Origin: Aminobacter sp. HY435
GTDB taxonomy: Bacteria > Pseudomonadota > Alphaproteobacteria > Rhizobiales > Rhizobiaceae
Direction: 5' to 3'
Length of the DNA: 64,000 bases
Assembly (NCBI RefSeq): GCF_027568395.1
Contig: NZ_JANKZL010000011.1
Span: 62,001-126,000, forward strand
Below are positions 1 through 8,944 of this stretch, piece after piece. The notes below the pieces were generated by a model. It made no database searches. It was not told the origin of the DNA and saw only the letters and a program-made list of their open reading frames with translations. Each line of letters starts with the position of its first letter. Within the stretch, counting starts at the first letter, position 1. Made by a program: the position numbers and the translations under genes.

Positions 1-77
1 ACCTTGGCCTGTCCATCGCCTTGCGCCGGATTCTCGTCGGCATCGGCCGCCGCACGCTTTCCCCAGGTGTCTCATGA
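1..77 (+). CDS. 3' end of ABC transporter permease (partial)
   Basis: Bases 3-77 read as an open frame that ends LGIGRRTLSPGVS-like and stops with TGA at 75-77. The stop overlaps the ATG of the next permease (74) by the ATGA arrangement typical of translationally coupled ABC permease pairs. Only about 24 residues are visible, so the identity rests on position: polar amino-acid transporters usually have two adjacent permease genes. The rest lies upstream of the window. Confidence 0.5.
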   Translation, partial: LGLSIALRRILVGIGRRTLSPGVS

Positions 78-721
78 TCGAGTTCACCTTCTGGGACATC
101 CTGCGCAATCTCGTCTTCGCCACCCGCTGGACCGTGCTTTTGTCGATCGCCGCGTTCATCGGCGGCGGCATCGTCGGCATAGCCATCCTGTTCCTGCGCA
201 TTTCCAAGACCAACTGGATGCGCCGCTTCGCCAGCGGCTACATCGCGCTGTTCCAGGGCACGCCGCTGCTGCTGCAGCTTTTCCTGATGTTCTTCGGCCT
301 GCCGATGCTCGGCTTCCGCATCGAGCCGTGGACGGCGGCGATGCTCGGCCTGACCTTCTTCGCCAGCGCCTACCTGGCCGAAATCTGGCGCAGCGGCGTC
401 GACGCGCTGCCGCAGGGCCAGTGGGATGCCGGCGCCAGCCTCGGGCTTCACCATCTGCAGGAACTGCGCCTGATCATCCTGCCGCAGGCCTTCGCGATCA
501 CCCGCGCGCCGGTCGTCGGCTTCCTAGTCCAGCTGGTCAAGGCAACGGCCCTGACCTCGATCATCGGTTTCGACGAGCTGTTGCGAACCGCCAACGCGAT
601 CAACAACGCCACCTTCGAACCCTTCATCGTCTATGGCCTGGTCGCCCTGATCTTCCTGGTGATCTGCTACCCGCTGACCCAATACGCTCGCGCGCTGGAG
701 GCCCGCGCCACAGCACGCTGA
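74..721 (+). CDS. Polar amino-acid-type ABC transporter permease
   Basis: A 215-residue inner-membrane permease of the HisM/GlnP type. It has an N-terminal hydrophobic segment (about residues 15-40), a 'FQGTPLLLQLF' stretch characteristic of amino-acid permeases, and the EAA-loop equivalent (about residues 113-145, with 'DAGASLGL' and 'LPQAF'). The start is the ATG overlapping the stop of the upstream permease. It should pair with that permease and an ATPase to import a polar amino acid or opine-like compound. Its neighbour downstream is a polyamine-type binding protein belonging to a different ABC class, so the two cassettes probably work separately. Confidence 0.85.
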   Translation: MIEFTFWDILRNLVFATRWTVLLSIAAFIGGGIVGIAILFLRISKTNWMRRFASGYIALFQGTPLLLQLFLMFFGLPMLGFRIEPWTAAMLGLTFFASAYLAEIWRSGVDALPQGQWDAGASLGLHHLQELRLIILPQAFAITRAPVVGFLVQLVKATALTSIIGFDELLRTANAINNATFEPFIVYGLVALIFLVICYPLTQYARALEARATAR

Positions 722-792
722 TCCGTACCTCCGTCATCAAGACAAGAATGGGAACAGCCGGAACGATCCGGCAGCAAATGAGGAGAAGACCA

Positions 793-1881
793 ATGAAAAA
801 GCTACTGGATACCCCGATCAGCCGCCGTGCCGTGCTCGGCGCCGGCGTTGCTTCCGCCAGCCTGCTCGCCATGCCCTCGATCCTGAGGGCGCAGGACAAG
901 TCGATCAAGATCGGCGTCTATGGCGGCTACTTCAAGAAGTCGTTCGACGAGCACATCTTCCCCGAGTTCACCAAGGCCACCGGCATCGCAGTCGAGTCCG
1001 TCGCCGAGCCGACCGGCGAAGCGTGGCTGGTGCAGCTCGAGCAGGCGGCCAAGGCCGGCCAGGCGCCCGCCGACCTCTCGATGATGTCGCAGACGTCAGT
1101 GCTCAAGGGTCAGTCGACCGAGCTGTGGGCGCCGCTCGACCTGGCGAAGATCAAGAACAGCGCAAACCTCATCGACCACTTCGTCAACGAGTATCCGGAC
1201 GGCCGCGTCGCCGGCATCGGAGCGGTTGCCTGGTACATTACGCTGGTCACCAACACCTACGCTTTCCCCACTGCGCCCGACTCGTGGGCAGCGTTCTGGG
1301 ATCCGGCGAATGTCGACAAGCTCGGCCTTCTGGCGCTTGCCTCCAACTCGTTCCTGCTCGAAGTGACGGCCAAGACCTTCATGGGCGGCACCAACGCGCT
1401 GGACACCGAAGAGGGCATCGAAAAAGCTTTCGCCAAGCTCGCCGAGGTCAAGCCGAACGTGCGGCTGTGGTATCGCGACGAGGCCCAGTTCGAGCAGGCG
1501 CTGAAGTCGGGCGAAATCCCGATGGGCCAGTATTACCACGACGTCACTGGCCTCGCCGCGGCCGAGGGCCAGCCGGTGCGCTCGACCTTCCCGAAGGAAG
1601 GCGGCATCCAGGATTCGGGTTCGTGGGTTCTGTCGCGCGCGTCGAAGAAGTCGGATGAGGCGCACGCCTTCATCGACCACATGAGCCAGCCGGCGGTGCA
1701 GGCGCTGATGTCGCGCAAGGTCGGCACCTCGCCGACGGTCAAGCGCGAACTGCTCGACCTGACGCCGGAAGAGTTCGCGGCGGTTTCCTCTGATATCGCG
1801 CCGATCATCCCGCGCTACGACCTCTACACCACCAAGGCCGACTGGATTAACCAGAAGTGGACCGAGCTGATCGTCGGCTGA
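793..1881 (+). CDS. ABC transporter substrate-binding protein, polyamine/iron type
   Basis: A 362-residue periplasmic binding protein. The ATG at 793 is chosen because GAGGAGAAG lies just upstream. The N terminus has a Tat-like signal, 'SRRAVLGAGVASASLL', followed by an AQ-D cleavage region. The mature part begins KSIKIGVYGGYFKKSF, as in PotD-like family-1 solute-binding proteins. It heads an operon with an ATPase and two permeases. The true ligand (polyamine, opine or other organic cation) cannot be decided. A much longer open frame continues upstream but is only readthrough over the preceding permease in another frame. Confidence 0.85.
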   Translation: MKKLLDTPISRRAVLGAGVASASLLAMPSILRAQDKSIKIGVYGGYFKKSFDEHIFPEFTKATGIAVESVAEPTGEAWLVQLEQAAKAGQAPADLSMMSQTSVLKGQSTELWAPLDLAKIKNSANLIDHFVNEYPDGRVAGIGAVAWYITLVTNTYAFPTAPDSWAAFWDPANVDKLGLLALASNSFLLEVTAKTFMGGTNALDTEEGIEKAFAKLAEVKPNVRLWYRDEAQFEQALKSGEIPMGQYYHDVTGLAAAEGQPVRSTFPKEGGIQDSGSWVLSRASKKSDEAHAFIDHMSQPAVQALMSRKVGTSPTVKRELLDLTPEEFAAVSSDIAPIIPRYDLYTTKADWINQKWTELIVG

Positions 1882-1891
1882 TCTGGATCTG

Positions 1892-1919
1892 CCCTTCTCC
1901 CCGCTCGCGGGGAGAAGGG
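1892..1919. repeat. Intergenic hairpin, half of a mosaic palindromic repeat
   Basis: A perfect 12-bp stem, CCCTTCTCCCCG / CGGGGAGAAGGG, with a 4-nt loop lies between the binding-protein stop and the ATPase start. The same CTTCTCCCC..GGGGAGAAG stem occurs at 57001-57021, so this is one module of a dispersed repeat rather than a unique terminator. It may stabilise the upstream transcript end, giving more binding protein than ATPase. That effect is inferred. Confidence 0.6.
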
Positions 1920-1961
1920 ACGCTTTCCGCAACGCCGTTCCAACGTTTCAAGGCCCCCCTC

Positions 1962-2999
1962 ATGTCCGGACTCGTGCTTAAGGACATCACCAAGTCTTTC
2001 AGCAACTTCACTGCCGTCGACTCCGCCAACCTGACTGTGCCGCATGGCAAGTTCGTCTGCCTGCTTGGCCCCTCCGGCTGCGGCAAGACCACGCTTTTGC
2101 GCATGATCGCCGGGCTCGAAAACCCGACCCGCGGCACGATCCTGCTCGACGGCGACGACATCACACCGGTGCCGACGCACAAGCGCAACCTCGGCATGGT
2201 GTTCCAGTCGCTGGCTTTGTTTCCGCACCTGTCGGTCGGCGACAACATCGCCTATCCACTGCGCATCCGCGGCGCCTCGCGCGAGGACCAGAACAAGCGC
2301 GCCGACGAGTTGCTGAAGCTGATCCATCTTCCCGGCTTCGCCGACCGCCCGGTGGCCAAGCTGTCCGGCGGCCAGCGCCAGCGCGTCGCGATCGCCCGCG
2401 CACTCGCTTTGTCGCCGAAACTGTTCCTGCTCGACGAGCCGCTGTCGGCGCTCGACGCCAAGCTGCGCGAAGCGATGCAGGTCGAGTTGCGGCAACTGCA
2501 GCAGAGGCTCGGCATCACCACCTTCGTCGTCACCCACGACCAGCGCGAGGCGATGACCATGGCCGATCTCGTCGTGGTCATGGGCCACGGCAAGATCCTG
2601 CAGGCAGCGCCGCCGATCGAGATTTACCGCAAGCCGGCCGATGCCTTCGTCGCCGACTTCATCGGCATGACAAACCTGCTCGACGCGGACCTCGACCGCG
2701 CCGGTCGCGTCTCGGTACTCGGCCAGGCAATTCCTGGCCTTGCGATGCCCGAAGGCCTGGCCAAGGCTGCCCTGTCGATCCGCCCCGAGGACGTCCATCT
2801 CGGCCCGGTCGGGGGCGACGCCATTTCTGGCACGGTAACCTTCGTGCGCGACCTTGGCGGCACCATCGAGACGTTCGTCGAGGCTGGCGGCAAGACGATC
2901 ATCGCGGTGGCAACCCCGCGCGAACGGCCCAATGTCGTCGCCGGCCAGCAGGTCGGCGTGATCTTGCCGGCCGAAGCCTGCGTGGTGCTCAAGTCATGA
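1962..2999 (+). CDS. ABC transporter ATP-binding protein, PotA type
   Basis: A 345-residue ATPase. Walker A is GPSGCGKTT, the signature is LSGGQRQR, and Walker B is LFLLDEP followed by LSALD. A C-terminal TOBE-like regulatory part (about residues 235-345) contains 'SIRPEDVHLG', as in PotA/UgpC ATPases. The ATG at 1962 precedes the conserved 'LVLKDITKSF' strand. The open frame extends further upstream without a good ribosome site. Its stop overlaps the permease start (2996) by 4 bp. It energises the adjacent permease pair. Confidence 0.9.
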   Translation: MSGLVLKDITKSFSNFTAVDSANLTVPHGKFVCLLGPSGCGKTTLLRMIAGLENPTRGTILLDGDDITPVPTHKRNLGMVFQSLALFPHLSVGDNIAYPLRIRGASREDQNKRADELLKLIHLPGFADRPVAKLSGGQRQRVAIARALALSPKLFLLDEPLSALDAKLREAMQVELRQLQQRLGITTFVVTHDQREAMTMADLVVVMGHGKILQAAPPIEIYRKPADAFVADFIGMTNLLDADLDRAGRVSVLGQAIPGLAMPEGLAKAALSIRPEDVHLGPVGGDAISGTVTFVRDLGGTIETFVEAGGKTIIAVATPRERPNVVAGQQVGVILPAEACVVLKS

Positions 3000-3850
3000 A
3001 ACGCGAAGCGCCGAAATCGATTGCGGACTACACCCCGCTGTTCTTTCCGGGGCTGATGCTGATCGTCTTCTTCGTCATCCCGTTTTCGACGATGATCGCC
3101 GTCAGCTTCTTCCAGCGCGACCCGTCGGGCTTCTACACGCCCGATTTCGTCTTCACCAACTACGCGCGCTTCCTGACCCCGTTCTTCGGCAAGGTGCTGG
3201 GCTTTTCCCTGATGCTGGCGGTGATGGTGGCGATCTGCTGCGTGGCGATCGCCTTCCCCTTCACCTTCTTGCTGACCAAGAGCCCGCGCAAGGTCCAGAC
3301 CGTCTGGCTCGTCTGCCTGCTGTCGGTGCTGTCGCTGTCGGAGGTCATCATCGGCTTTGCCTGGTCGACGCTGTTCTCGCGCACGGCGGGCATCACCAAC
3401 CTCTTCGTCGCCGTCGGCCTGATGAACGAGCCGGTGGCGCTGCTGCCCAGCTTCTGGGCGGTGCTGACCGGCATGGTCTACCAGGCCCTGCCCTACACAA
3501 TCCTGGTGCTCTATCCCGCTCTCGTCCGCCTCGATCCGCAGCTTCTGGAGGCGGCGCGCACGCTCGGCGCATCACCGACACGCGCCTTCTTCAACGTGGT
3601 GGTGCCGGCGTTGCGCAACACCATCGTCGCCACGCTGATCATGGTCTTCGTCTTCGCGCTGGGCTCGTATCTCTTGCCGCAGATCCTCGGCCGGCCGTCG
3701 CACTGGACGCTTTCGGTGCTGATCACCGACCAGGCAATCTACCAGTCCAACATGCCGTTTGCCGCAGCAATGGCGGTGTTCCTGGTGCTGATGTCGCTGG
3801 CGCTCGTCGGCCTGACGATGCTGGCTGGCCGCAAGGAGAACGCGCTGTGA
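2996..3850 (+). CDS. ABC transporter permease, PotB type
   Basis: A 284-residue integral membrane protein with about six hydrophobic segments. The EAA-loop region is near residues 180-205 ('EAARTLGASPTRAFFNVVVP'). This is the PotB/first-permease half of a polyamine-type importer, starting in the ATGA overlap with the ATPase and ending in a GTGA overlap with the second permease. It forms the transmembrane pore with the downstream gene. The substrate is not determinable from sequence. Confidence 0.88.
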   Translation: MKREAPKSIADYTPLFFPGLMLIVFFVIPFSTMIAVSFFQRDPSGFYTPDFVFTNYARFLTPFFGKVLGFSLMLAVMVAICCVAIAFPFTFLLTKSPRKVQTVWLVCLLSVLSLSEVIIGFAWSTLFSRTAGITNLFVAVGLMNEPVALLPSFWAVLTGMVYQALPYTILVLYPALVRLDPQLLEAARTLGASPTRAFFNVVVPALRNTIVATLIMVFVFALGSYLLPQILGRPSHWTLSVLITDQAIYQSNMPFAAAMAVFLVLMSLALVGLTMLAGRKENAL

Positions 3851-4647
3851 AACAGACCTTCCTTCGCCGTCTCTACTTCACGCTCGTTGCGCTGTTCCTG
3901 TCGGCGCCGATCATCGTCGTCGCCGGCGTGTCGGTGAACGAAAAGCAGGACCTCGCCTTCCCGCCGAAAGGGTTCTCGCTCGCCTGGTACGGCCAGATCT
4001 TCTTCGACCCCGAATGGCGCGCCGCGCTTTTCGCCTCGGTCACCCTTGCGGTGACGGCGGCGGCGCTTGCCGTCGCCATCGCGTTGCCGCTGGCCTGGTT
4101 CCAGTGGCGGCGCATCGCGCCCTGGGCCAGCGTTTTCCAGGTCCTCGGGCTGGCGCCGTTCATCCTGCCGCCTGTTATCACCGCGCTCGGCATGCTGACC
4201 TTCTGGGCGACGACAGGCTTCTACGGCCAGCCGTGGACGGCCGTCATCAGCCACGCGATCTTCTTCGTCACGCTGCCGCTGGTCACCCTGTCGCTCGGCT
4301 TCTCGTCGATCGACCGCTCGCTGGTCGAGGCGGCAGCGACGATGGGTGCCGACGATCGCACGGTGCTGAAGACCGTGGTACTGCCGCTGATCAGGCCCTA
4401 TCTGGTCTCCGGCTACGCCTTCGCCTTCGTCTTGTCGCTCAACGAATACATCGTCGCCTACATGACCGTCGGCTTCACCATCGAGACGCTGCCGATCAAG
4501 ATATTCAACGCGCTGCGCTACGGCTACACGCCGACCATGGCATCGGTGTCGGTGTTCTTCGTCGCATTGGCGGCGCTGGTCTTCGGCCTGATCGCCAGGT
4601 ATGGCGACATCAGGAAGCTGCTCGGCGCGATGTCTTCCGAGAGCTGA
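3847..4647 (+). CDS. ABC transporter permease, PotC type
   Basis: A 266-residue permease with a GTG start at 3847 inside the GTGA overlap with the upstream gene. The EAA loop is visible around residues 155-185 ('EAAATMGADDRTVLKTVVLP'). The C-terminal helices contain 'SLNEYIVAYM', typical of PotC-family permeases. It is the last gene of the operon. The next gene is convergent on the opposite strand, with 38 bp between stops. Confidence 0.88.
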   Translation: MKQTFLRRLYFTLVALFLSAPIIVVAGVSVNEKQDLAFPPKGFSLAWYGQIFFDPEWRAALFASVTLAVTAAALAVAIALPLAWFQWRRIAPWASVFQVLGLAPFILPPVITALGMLTFWATTGFYGQPWTAVISHAIFFVTLPLVTLSLGFSSIDRSLVEAAATMGADDRTVLKTVVLPLIRPYLVSGYAFAFVLSLNEYIVAYMTVGFTIETLPIKIFNALRYGYTPTMASVSVFFVALAALVFGLIARYGDIRKLLGAMSSES

Positions 4648-4685
4648 CGCAAGAAGGGCTGGGGTATTTTCGCGGCAATTCTTCG

Positions 4686-6089
4686 TCAGATCACCGGCTT
4701 GTCCATCAGGCCAAGCCGGTCGCGCCTGAGCCAGCGCCACAGCAACAGCACCGACACCACCGCGAGGCCGGAGAACAGGCCGATCCAGATGCCGCGGCCC
4801 TCGAAGCCGAAGTGGAAGGCGAGGATGACGCCGAGCGGCAGGCCGATGCCCCAATAGCCTATTGCCGCCAGGATCATCGGCACAGTCGTATCCTGTAGGC
4901 CGCGCAACTGGCCGGCCGACACCGCCTGGGCGCCGTCGACAACCTGGAAAAGTGCTGCGAATACCAAGAAGCTGACGGCGAGACCGATCACCTGGGCGTT
5001 GGCCGGGTCGCTGGTGTCGATGAAGGCCGAAATCAGCAGATGCGGCCAGAACACCATCACCAGCGCCATCAGCGCCATGAAGCCGACACCGAGCACATAG
5101 GCCGTCCAGCCGGCACGGGTTATGCCGTCGCGGTCCTTTGCGCCGAAAGCGAGGCCGACGCGTACCGTGACGGCCTGGCCGAGGCCAAGCGGGATCATGA
5201 AGGTCACCGCGCAGATCTGGATGGCGATGGCGTGCGCGGCCAGCGAGGCCGAATTGATGAGGCCCATCAGGAACGCCGCCGCGTTGAAGATCGTCACCTC
5301 GAAGGCGAGGATGCCCGAGATCGGCGCGCCGAGCTTGAGCAGCGCCTTGAAGCGCGGCCAGTCGGCGCGCCAGAAGCGGCCGAACAGGCGGTAGCGGCGG
5401 AACTTCGGTTCCATCATCACGACTGCCGCCATGCCTACGAACATCATGGCGCTGGCGATGCTGGTGGCGAGGCCGGAGCCGGCGATTCCCATCTGCGGGA
5501 AACCCCATTTGCCGAATACCAGAAGCCAGTTGCCGAGCGCGTTGGCCGCCACCGCAATCGCCATGATGGCCAGTGCCCAACCCGGGCGCTCCAGCGCCGA
5601 AATGAACGAGCGCAGCACGATATAGCCAAAGAACGGCAACGCCGCCCATTGAAGGTGATGCACGTAGATGCCGGCCTGCCTGGCCAGTTCGGGCTCCTGG
5701 CCCATGACCAGCAGGAGAGACTCGGTGAACCACAGCAGGATCCAGATCGGAACCGAAACCATGACGGCAAGCCACAGGCCCTGGCGCACGGTGCGGCGGA
5801 CATCGCGCACCGAATGGCGCTTGCGGCCGAGCTCGGCCGCCATCATCGGCGAGGTCGCGTACATCAGGCCGAGGCCAAAGATCAGCGGCGCGAAGTAGAG
5901 GTTGGAGCCGAGCGCACCGGCGGCAAGCGCCTGCGGCCCGAGCCGGCCGAGCATCATCACGTCGGTCGCCGTCATCGCCGTCTGCGCGAGGTTGGTGAGG
6001 ATCATCGGCCAGGCAAGCGCCAGCATCGCACGAAGTTCGTCACGCCAAGGGTTCGCCGGTGTTTGCGCGCCGGTGTCAATCGCAGACAT
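4686..6089 (-). CDS. MATE family efflux transporter
   Basis: A 467-residue multidrug and toxic-compound extrusion protein with about 12 hydrophobic segments in two homologous halves. The N-terminal half has the family landmark 'ALAWPMILTNLAQTAMTATD' and 'LGRLGPQALAAGALG'. The ATG at 6089 (MSAIDTGAQTP) is chosen. The open frame runs about 70 codons further, but that part is basic, low-complexity and overlaps the AT-richer upstream region. Family members export cationic drugs or metabolites in exchange for Na+ or H+. It stands alone, convergent with the ABC operon and followed upstream by a LysR gene on the same strand. Confidence 0.9.
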   Translation of the reverse strand: MSAIDTGAQTPANPWRDELRAMLALAWPMILTNLAQTAMTATDVMMLGRLGPQALAAGALGSNLYFAPLIFGLGLMYATSPMMAAELGRKRHSVRDVRRTVRQGLWLAVMVSVPIWILLWFTESLLLVMGQEPELARQAGIYVHHLQWAALPFFGYIVLRSFISALERPGWALAIMAIAVAANALGNWLLVFGKWGFPQMGIAGSGLATSIASAMMFVGMAAVVMMEPKFRRYRLFGRFWRADWPRFKALLKLGAPISGILAFEVTIFNAAAFLMGLINSASLAAHAIAIQICAVTFMIPLGLGQAVTVRVGLAFGAKDRDGITRAGWTAYVLGVGFMALMALVMVFWPHLLISAFIDTSDPANAQVIGLAVSFLVFAALFQVVDGAQAVSAGQLRGLQDTTVPMILAAIGYWGIGLPLGVILAFHFGFEGRGIWIGLFSGLAVVSVLLLWRWLRRDRLGLMDKPVI

Positions 6090-6265
6090 AGTTGTCGTCT
6101 TTCGGTGCCGATATCGCCGGTTTTTGATGCAGATATCGGGTGTTTTGGCCGCAAATTCCGCCGATTTGCCTCGCCACTTCGCGGGTTTTGACGCAATGCG
6201 GCCGAACTGGCAAGGCGTCAACGCCCTCAAGCGTTGAGCCAGGGCGATGCTCCTGACACGCCGTC

Positions 6266-7159
6266 TCAGCTTTCGGCGCAGTCCAGCTCGGCCAGAATCC
6301 ACTCCCGGAACGCCTTGATCTTGGGAACGTTGCGGCGCGATTCCGGATAGACGAGGTAATAGCCGTGGCCGTCATACCTGGTCAGCTCGAAAGGCTGGAT
6401 CAGCCGGCCTTCGGCGAGTTCGGTGGTGAAGAACGCGCGCGTCAGGATGGCGACGCCCTGCCCGGCCATCGCGGCGCTCGCCTCATAGGCTTGCGAGCCC
6501 ATGCTTGCGTCGGGCCGGCCGTCGAGGCTGTCCGACGCCACGTTGGCGAGCTCGAACCAGCGCCGCCACCAGATGTCGCCAGGATCGAGGATGCGCAGCT
6601 TGAGCAGGTCGGCCGGCTCCTTGACCCCGCCGATGCTGTCGGCAAGCCGAGGCGTCAGCATCGGCGTGTACTCGGCCCGAAACAGCAGGTGCCTGGCCAG
6701 GCCGGGCCAGTTGCCATCGCCGGAACGAATGCCGATGTCGACCTCCTGGCGGGCAAAATCGACCATCTGGCTGGAGGTGTCGAGACGCACCGCGATTTCG
6801 GGGTACTGCATCTGGAACGAGCCGATGTGACGGGCCAGCCAGTTCGAGGCGAAGGTCAGGACGGTCGAGATGCTCAATGTGCCCCGCGACCCGGTGCGCG
6901 TGGCGGCATAGGCCTCGCTCAGTATGTTGAACGCCTCGCTGACGGAAGGCGCCAGGCGCTGGCCGATCTCGGTCAGCGCCACCTGGCGCGGCTTGCGCAG
7001 GAACAGCGGCGCGCCGACGCGCTCCTCGAGCAGCTTGATCTGGTAGCTGACGGCCGCCTGGGTCATGCCCAGCTCGGCAGCGGCCTTGGTGAAGCTGGCG
7101 TGCCGCGCAGCGGCTTCGAAGACCCGGATGGCCGTCAGGGGCGGCAGCTGGAGTGTCAT
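6266..7159 (-). CDS. LysR-family transcriptional regulator, GcvA-like
   Basis: A 297-residue regulator. The N-terminal winged helix (residues 1-65) contains 'AAVSYQIKLLEERVGAPLF', and the remainder is a periplasmic-binding-protein-like effector domain. The start at 7159 is fixed by AGGAGG at 7169-7174, nine bases upstream. GcvA-type LysR proteins often control a divergent or nearby gene. Here the divergent neighbour is the DUF1127 gene, and the intergenic space holds nested symmetric repeats at 7214-7252 that could be its binding site. The target is not known. Confidence 0.9.
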   Translation of the reverse strand: MTLQLPPLTAIRVFEAAARHASFTKAAAELGMTQAAVSYQIKLLEERVGAPLFLRKPRQVALTEIGQRLAPSVSEAFNILSEAYAATRTGSRGTLSISTVLTFASNWLARHIGSFQMQYPEIAVRLDTSSQMVDFARQEVDIGIRSGDGNWPGLARHLLFRAEYTPMLTPRLADSIGGVKEPADLLKLRILDPGDIWWRRWFELANVASDSLDGRPDASMGSQAYEASAAMAGQGVAILTRAFFTTELAEGRLIQPFELTRYDGHGYYLVYPESRRNVPKIKAFREWILAELDCAES

Positions 7160-7213
7160 CGGGCAGGACCTCCTATACATAAGGCCCCTTTATGGACCTT
7201 GATCGACGTTTGA

Positions 7214-7252
7214 TTGGAATATCTAGGTTTTCTGAACCAATATCTATTCCAA
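7214..7252. promoter_or_regulatory. Nested inverted repeat, candidate LysR operator
   Basis: TTGGAATA (7214-7221) and TATTCCAA (7245-7252) form an outer 8-bp inverted repeat. Inside it GGTT-TTCTG-AACC (7226-7238) is nearly concentric. AATATCTA also recurs as a direct repeat at 7218 and 7239, 21 bp apart (two helical turns). The site lies between the divergent LysR and DUF1127 genes. A role as operator is inferred. Confidence 0.45.
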
Positions 7253-7344
7253 CGCATCAGCAAGTTGCAAGTATCGGAACAACGCGCGGCCAGCCTGGCC
7301 GGCGCGCGACTCCTTGCCTGATGCGTCGATGGAGGTTGACGATC

Positions 7345-7524
7345 ATGAACACGGCACAGGCAAGTCTCATTCATTGCGAACCGGTTTCCCTGATGTCACG
7401 GCTGGCAAGCACGTTCGGGCTGCGCGCGCGCAGGCGCATACTCGACATTCGCGATCTGCCCGACCACCTCAAGCGCGACATGGGCTTTCTCGACGGCAAG
7501 TACCCGTGCGGACGCCGTCTCTGA
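7345..7524 (+). CDS. DUF1127 (YjiS-like) small protein
   Basis: A 59-residue protein whose C-terminal half, 'ILDIRDLPDHLKRDMGFLDG', is the DUF1127 signature. The start at 7345 has GGAGG at 7331-7335, nine bases upstream. Longer in-frame readings lack a ribosome site. In other alphaproteobacteria small DUF1127 proteins bind RNA or affect phosphate, carbon or stress physiology, but no function can be assigned here. It is divergent from the LysR gene. Confidence 0.8.
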   Translation: MNTAQASLIHCEPVSLMSRLASTFGLRARRRILDIRDLPDHLKRDMGFLDGKYPCGRRL

Positions 7525-7623
7525 CGGCGTTCGAAGCCATGGCCATGTCAACGCCATCACCTGAGCGGTTCATTTTCCCGGCCAAAGGTCCTATGACCAA
7601 GGCAACGAGGAAAGGTCGGTCAG

Positions 7624-8259
7624 ATGATAGCCAAGGCAGTGTACTGGGACATGGACGGCACGCTGATCGACAGCGAGCCGCTGCACGAGCAATCGCTGAT
7701 CGCCGCGTTGCGCAGCGCGGGGGTCGAACCGCCCTCGGATCTGCACGCCCGCGTCGTCGGCCAGGCGGCGCAGCCGGTCTATGAGGTGCTGCGCGACCAG
7801 TTCGGGCTGAACCTTGAGTTCGCCGAATGGATCAACCGCAAATACGACCACTACATGAAACACGCGCCCAATCTCCTGCCGCGCGAAGGCGCGATTGAGA
7901 TTTTTCGCGACCTCAAGGCACGCGGCGTGGTGCAGGCCATCGTGTCGAACTCCGACCGCATGGTCGTCGACGTCAACCTGCGCGCCGTCGGCATCCACGA
8001 GCCGGCCATGAGGACCATCAGCCGCAACGACGTGCGCAATGGCAAGCCCGACGCCGAGCCCTATCTGCGGGCCGCCTGGCTGACCGGCATCGATCCCGCC
8101 GACACGTTCGTCATGGAAGACAGCGTCACCGGCGCACAGGCCGGGCTTGCCGCCGGCATGAAGACCATCTTCTGGCCGCAGGACAAGATCGATGGGCCGG
8201 CTGGGGCGCTCGTCGCCCACAGCGCCGAGGAGGTGCGGGCGCTGCTCGGTCTGGCCTGA
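7624..8259 (+). CDS. HAD-superfamily phosphatase, beta-phosphoglucomutase-like
   Basis: A 211-residue HAD hydrolase. Motif I is 'DMDGTLIDSEP' near the N terminus (nucleophile Asp at position 9 and acid/base Asp two later). A helical cap follows. Motif II is 'IVSNSD', motif III a Lys in 'NGKPDAEPY', and motif IV 'VMEDSVTG'. Length and the 'SEPLHE' cap start fit the PGMB/CbbY/Gph subfamily, which dephosphorylates or isomerises small phosphosugars. The specific substrate is open. The ATG at 7624 follows GGAAAGGTCGG. Confidence 0.85.
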   Translation: MIAKAVYWDMDGTLIDSEPLHEQSLIAALRSAGVEPPSDLHARVVGQAAQPVYEVLRDQFGLNLEFAEWINRKYDHYMKHAPNLLPREGAIEIFRDLKARGVVQAIVSNSDRMVVDVNLRAVGIHEPAMRTISRNDVRNGKPDAEPYLRAAWLTGIDPADTFVMEDSVTGAQAGLAAGMKTIFWPQDKIDGPAGALVAHSAEEVRALLGLA

Positions 8260-8340
8260 GCTAGCCGCGATGAGGGCGTGAGGGAAACGCCCGTAGCCGG
8301 GAGGAATGGCGACAAGGTGCCACCAGGCAGAGGCGCAAAC

Positions 8341-8375
8341 AAAAAAACCCCGGCGCGCGGATGCGGCCGGGGTTT
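8341..8375 (-). terminator. Rho-independent terminator of the peroxiredoxin gene
   Basis: A ten-base arm AAACCCCGGC (8345-8354) pairs with GCCGGGGTTT (8366-8375). On the minus strand the stem runs into a T-tract (A-run at 8341-8347 on the plus strand), 24 bases past the peroxiredoxin stop. It may also limit readthrough from the HAD gene. Confidence 0.8.
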
Positions 8376-8398
8376 CGTGCTCAGCGAGATGCTGAAGC

Positions 8399-8944
8399 TT
8401 ATGCGGCTTCGGCGACGTCGTCGTTCTTGAGCGCCTCAAGAATGTTCTGCGGCGACGACACGCCATAGGGGTCGCTGTCGCAGTTGTCGGAGAAGCCTTC
8501 TTCCTCGAACCACTTCTCGATCTGGCCGTTGTTGATGACGGCGGCATAGCGCCACGAGCGCATGCCGAAGCCGAGATTGTCCTTGGCGACCAGCATGCCC
8601 ATCTTGCGGGTGAACTCGCCCGAGCCATCGGGGATCAGCTTGACCTTGTCGAGGTTCTGCGACTTGCCCCAGGCGTTCATGACGAAGGCGTCGTTGACCG
8701 AGACGCAGTAGATTTCGGCGATGCCCTGCGCCTGGAACTCACCGAACAGCTTCTCGAAGTCGGGCAGCTGGTAGGTCGAGCAGGTCGGGGTGAAGGCGCC
8801 CGGCAGCGAGAACAGGACGACGCGCTTGCCGTCGAAATAGTCGGCCGAGGTCTTGTCTTCCCAGCGGAAGGGATTCGGGCCGCCGACGGCCTCGTCGCGC
8901 ACGCGCGTACGGAAAGTGACAGCAGGAACTTTCTTGCCGATCAT
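8399..8944 (-). CDS. Peroxiredoxin, Prx5/hybrid type
   Basis: A 181-residue thiol peroxidase. The peroxidatic Cys lies in 'PGAFTPTCS', the defining Prx5 motif, and the C-terminal part has '[12 protein letters not shown]'. It reduces H2O2 and organic peroxides, using glutathione/glutaredoxin or thioredoxin as donor. A second Cys in 'FSDNCDSDP' could act as resolving residue. Start 8944 is preferred because GGAG at 8951-8954 is correctly spaced; six further codons upstream are open. It is followed by a clear terminator. Confidence 0.92.
   Translation of the reverse strand: MIGKKVPAVTFRTRVRDEAVGGPNPFRWEDKTSADYFDGKRVVLFSLPGAFTPTCSTYQLPDFEKLFGEFQAQGIAEIYCVSVNDAFVMNAWGKSQNLDKVKLIPDGSGEFTRKMGMLVAKDNLGFGMRSWRYAAVINNGQIEKWFEEEGFSDNCDSDPYGVSSPQNILEALKNDDVAEAA

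Noticed and set aside
4-792. A 625-residue open frame beginning at base 4
   Set aside because: Its first 260 codons run over the permease gene in another frame and are Arg/Pro-rich. Only the part from 793 is the real binding protein.
3739-5775. Minus-strand open frame of 678 codons overlapping the MATE gene
   Set aside because: Low-complexity Arg/His/Gly composition, no family features, shadow of two real genes in other frames.
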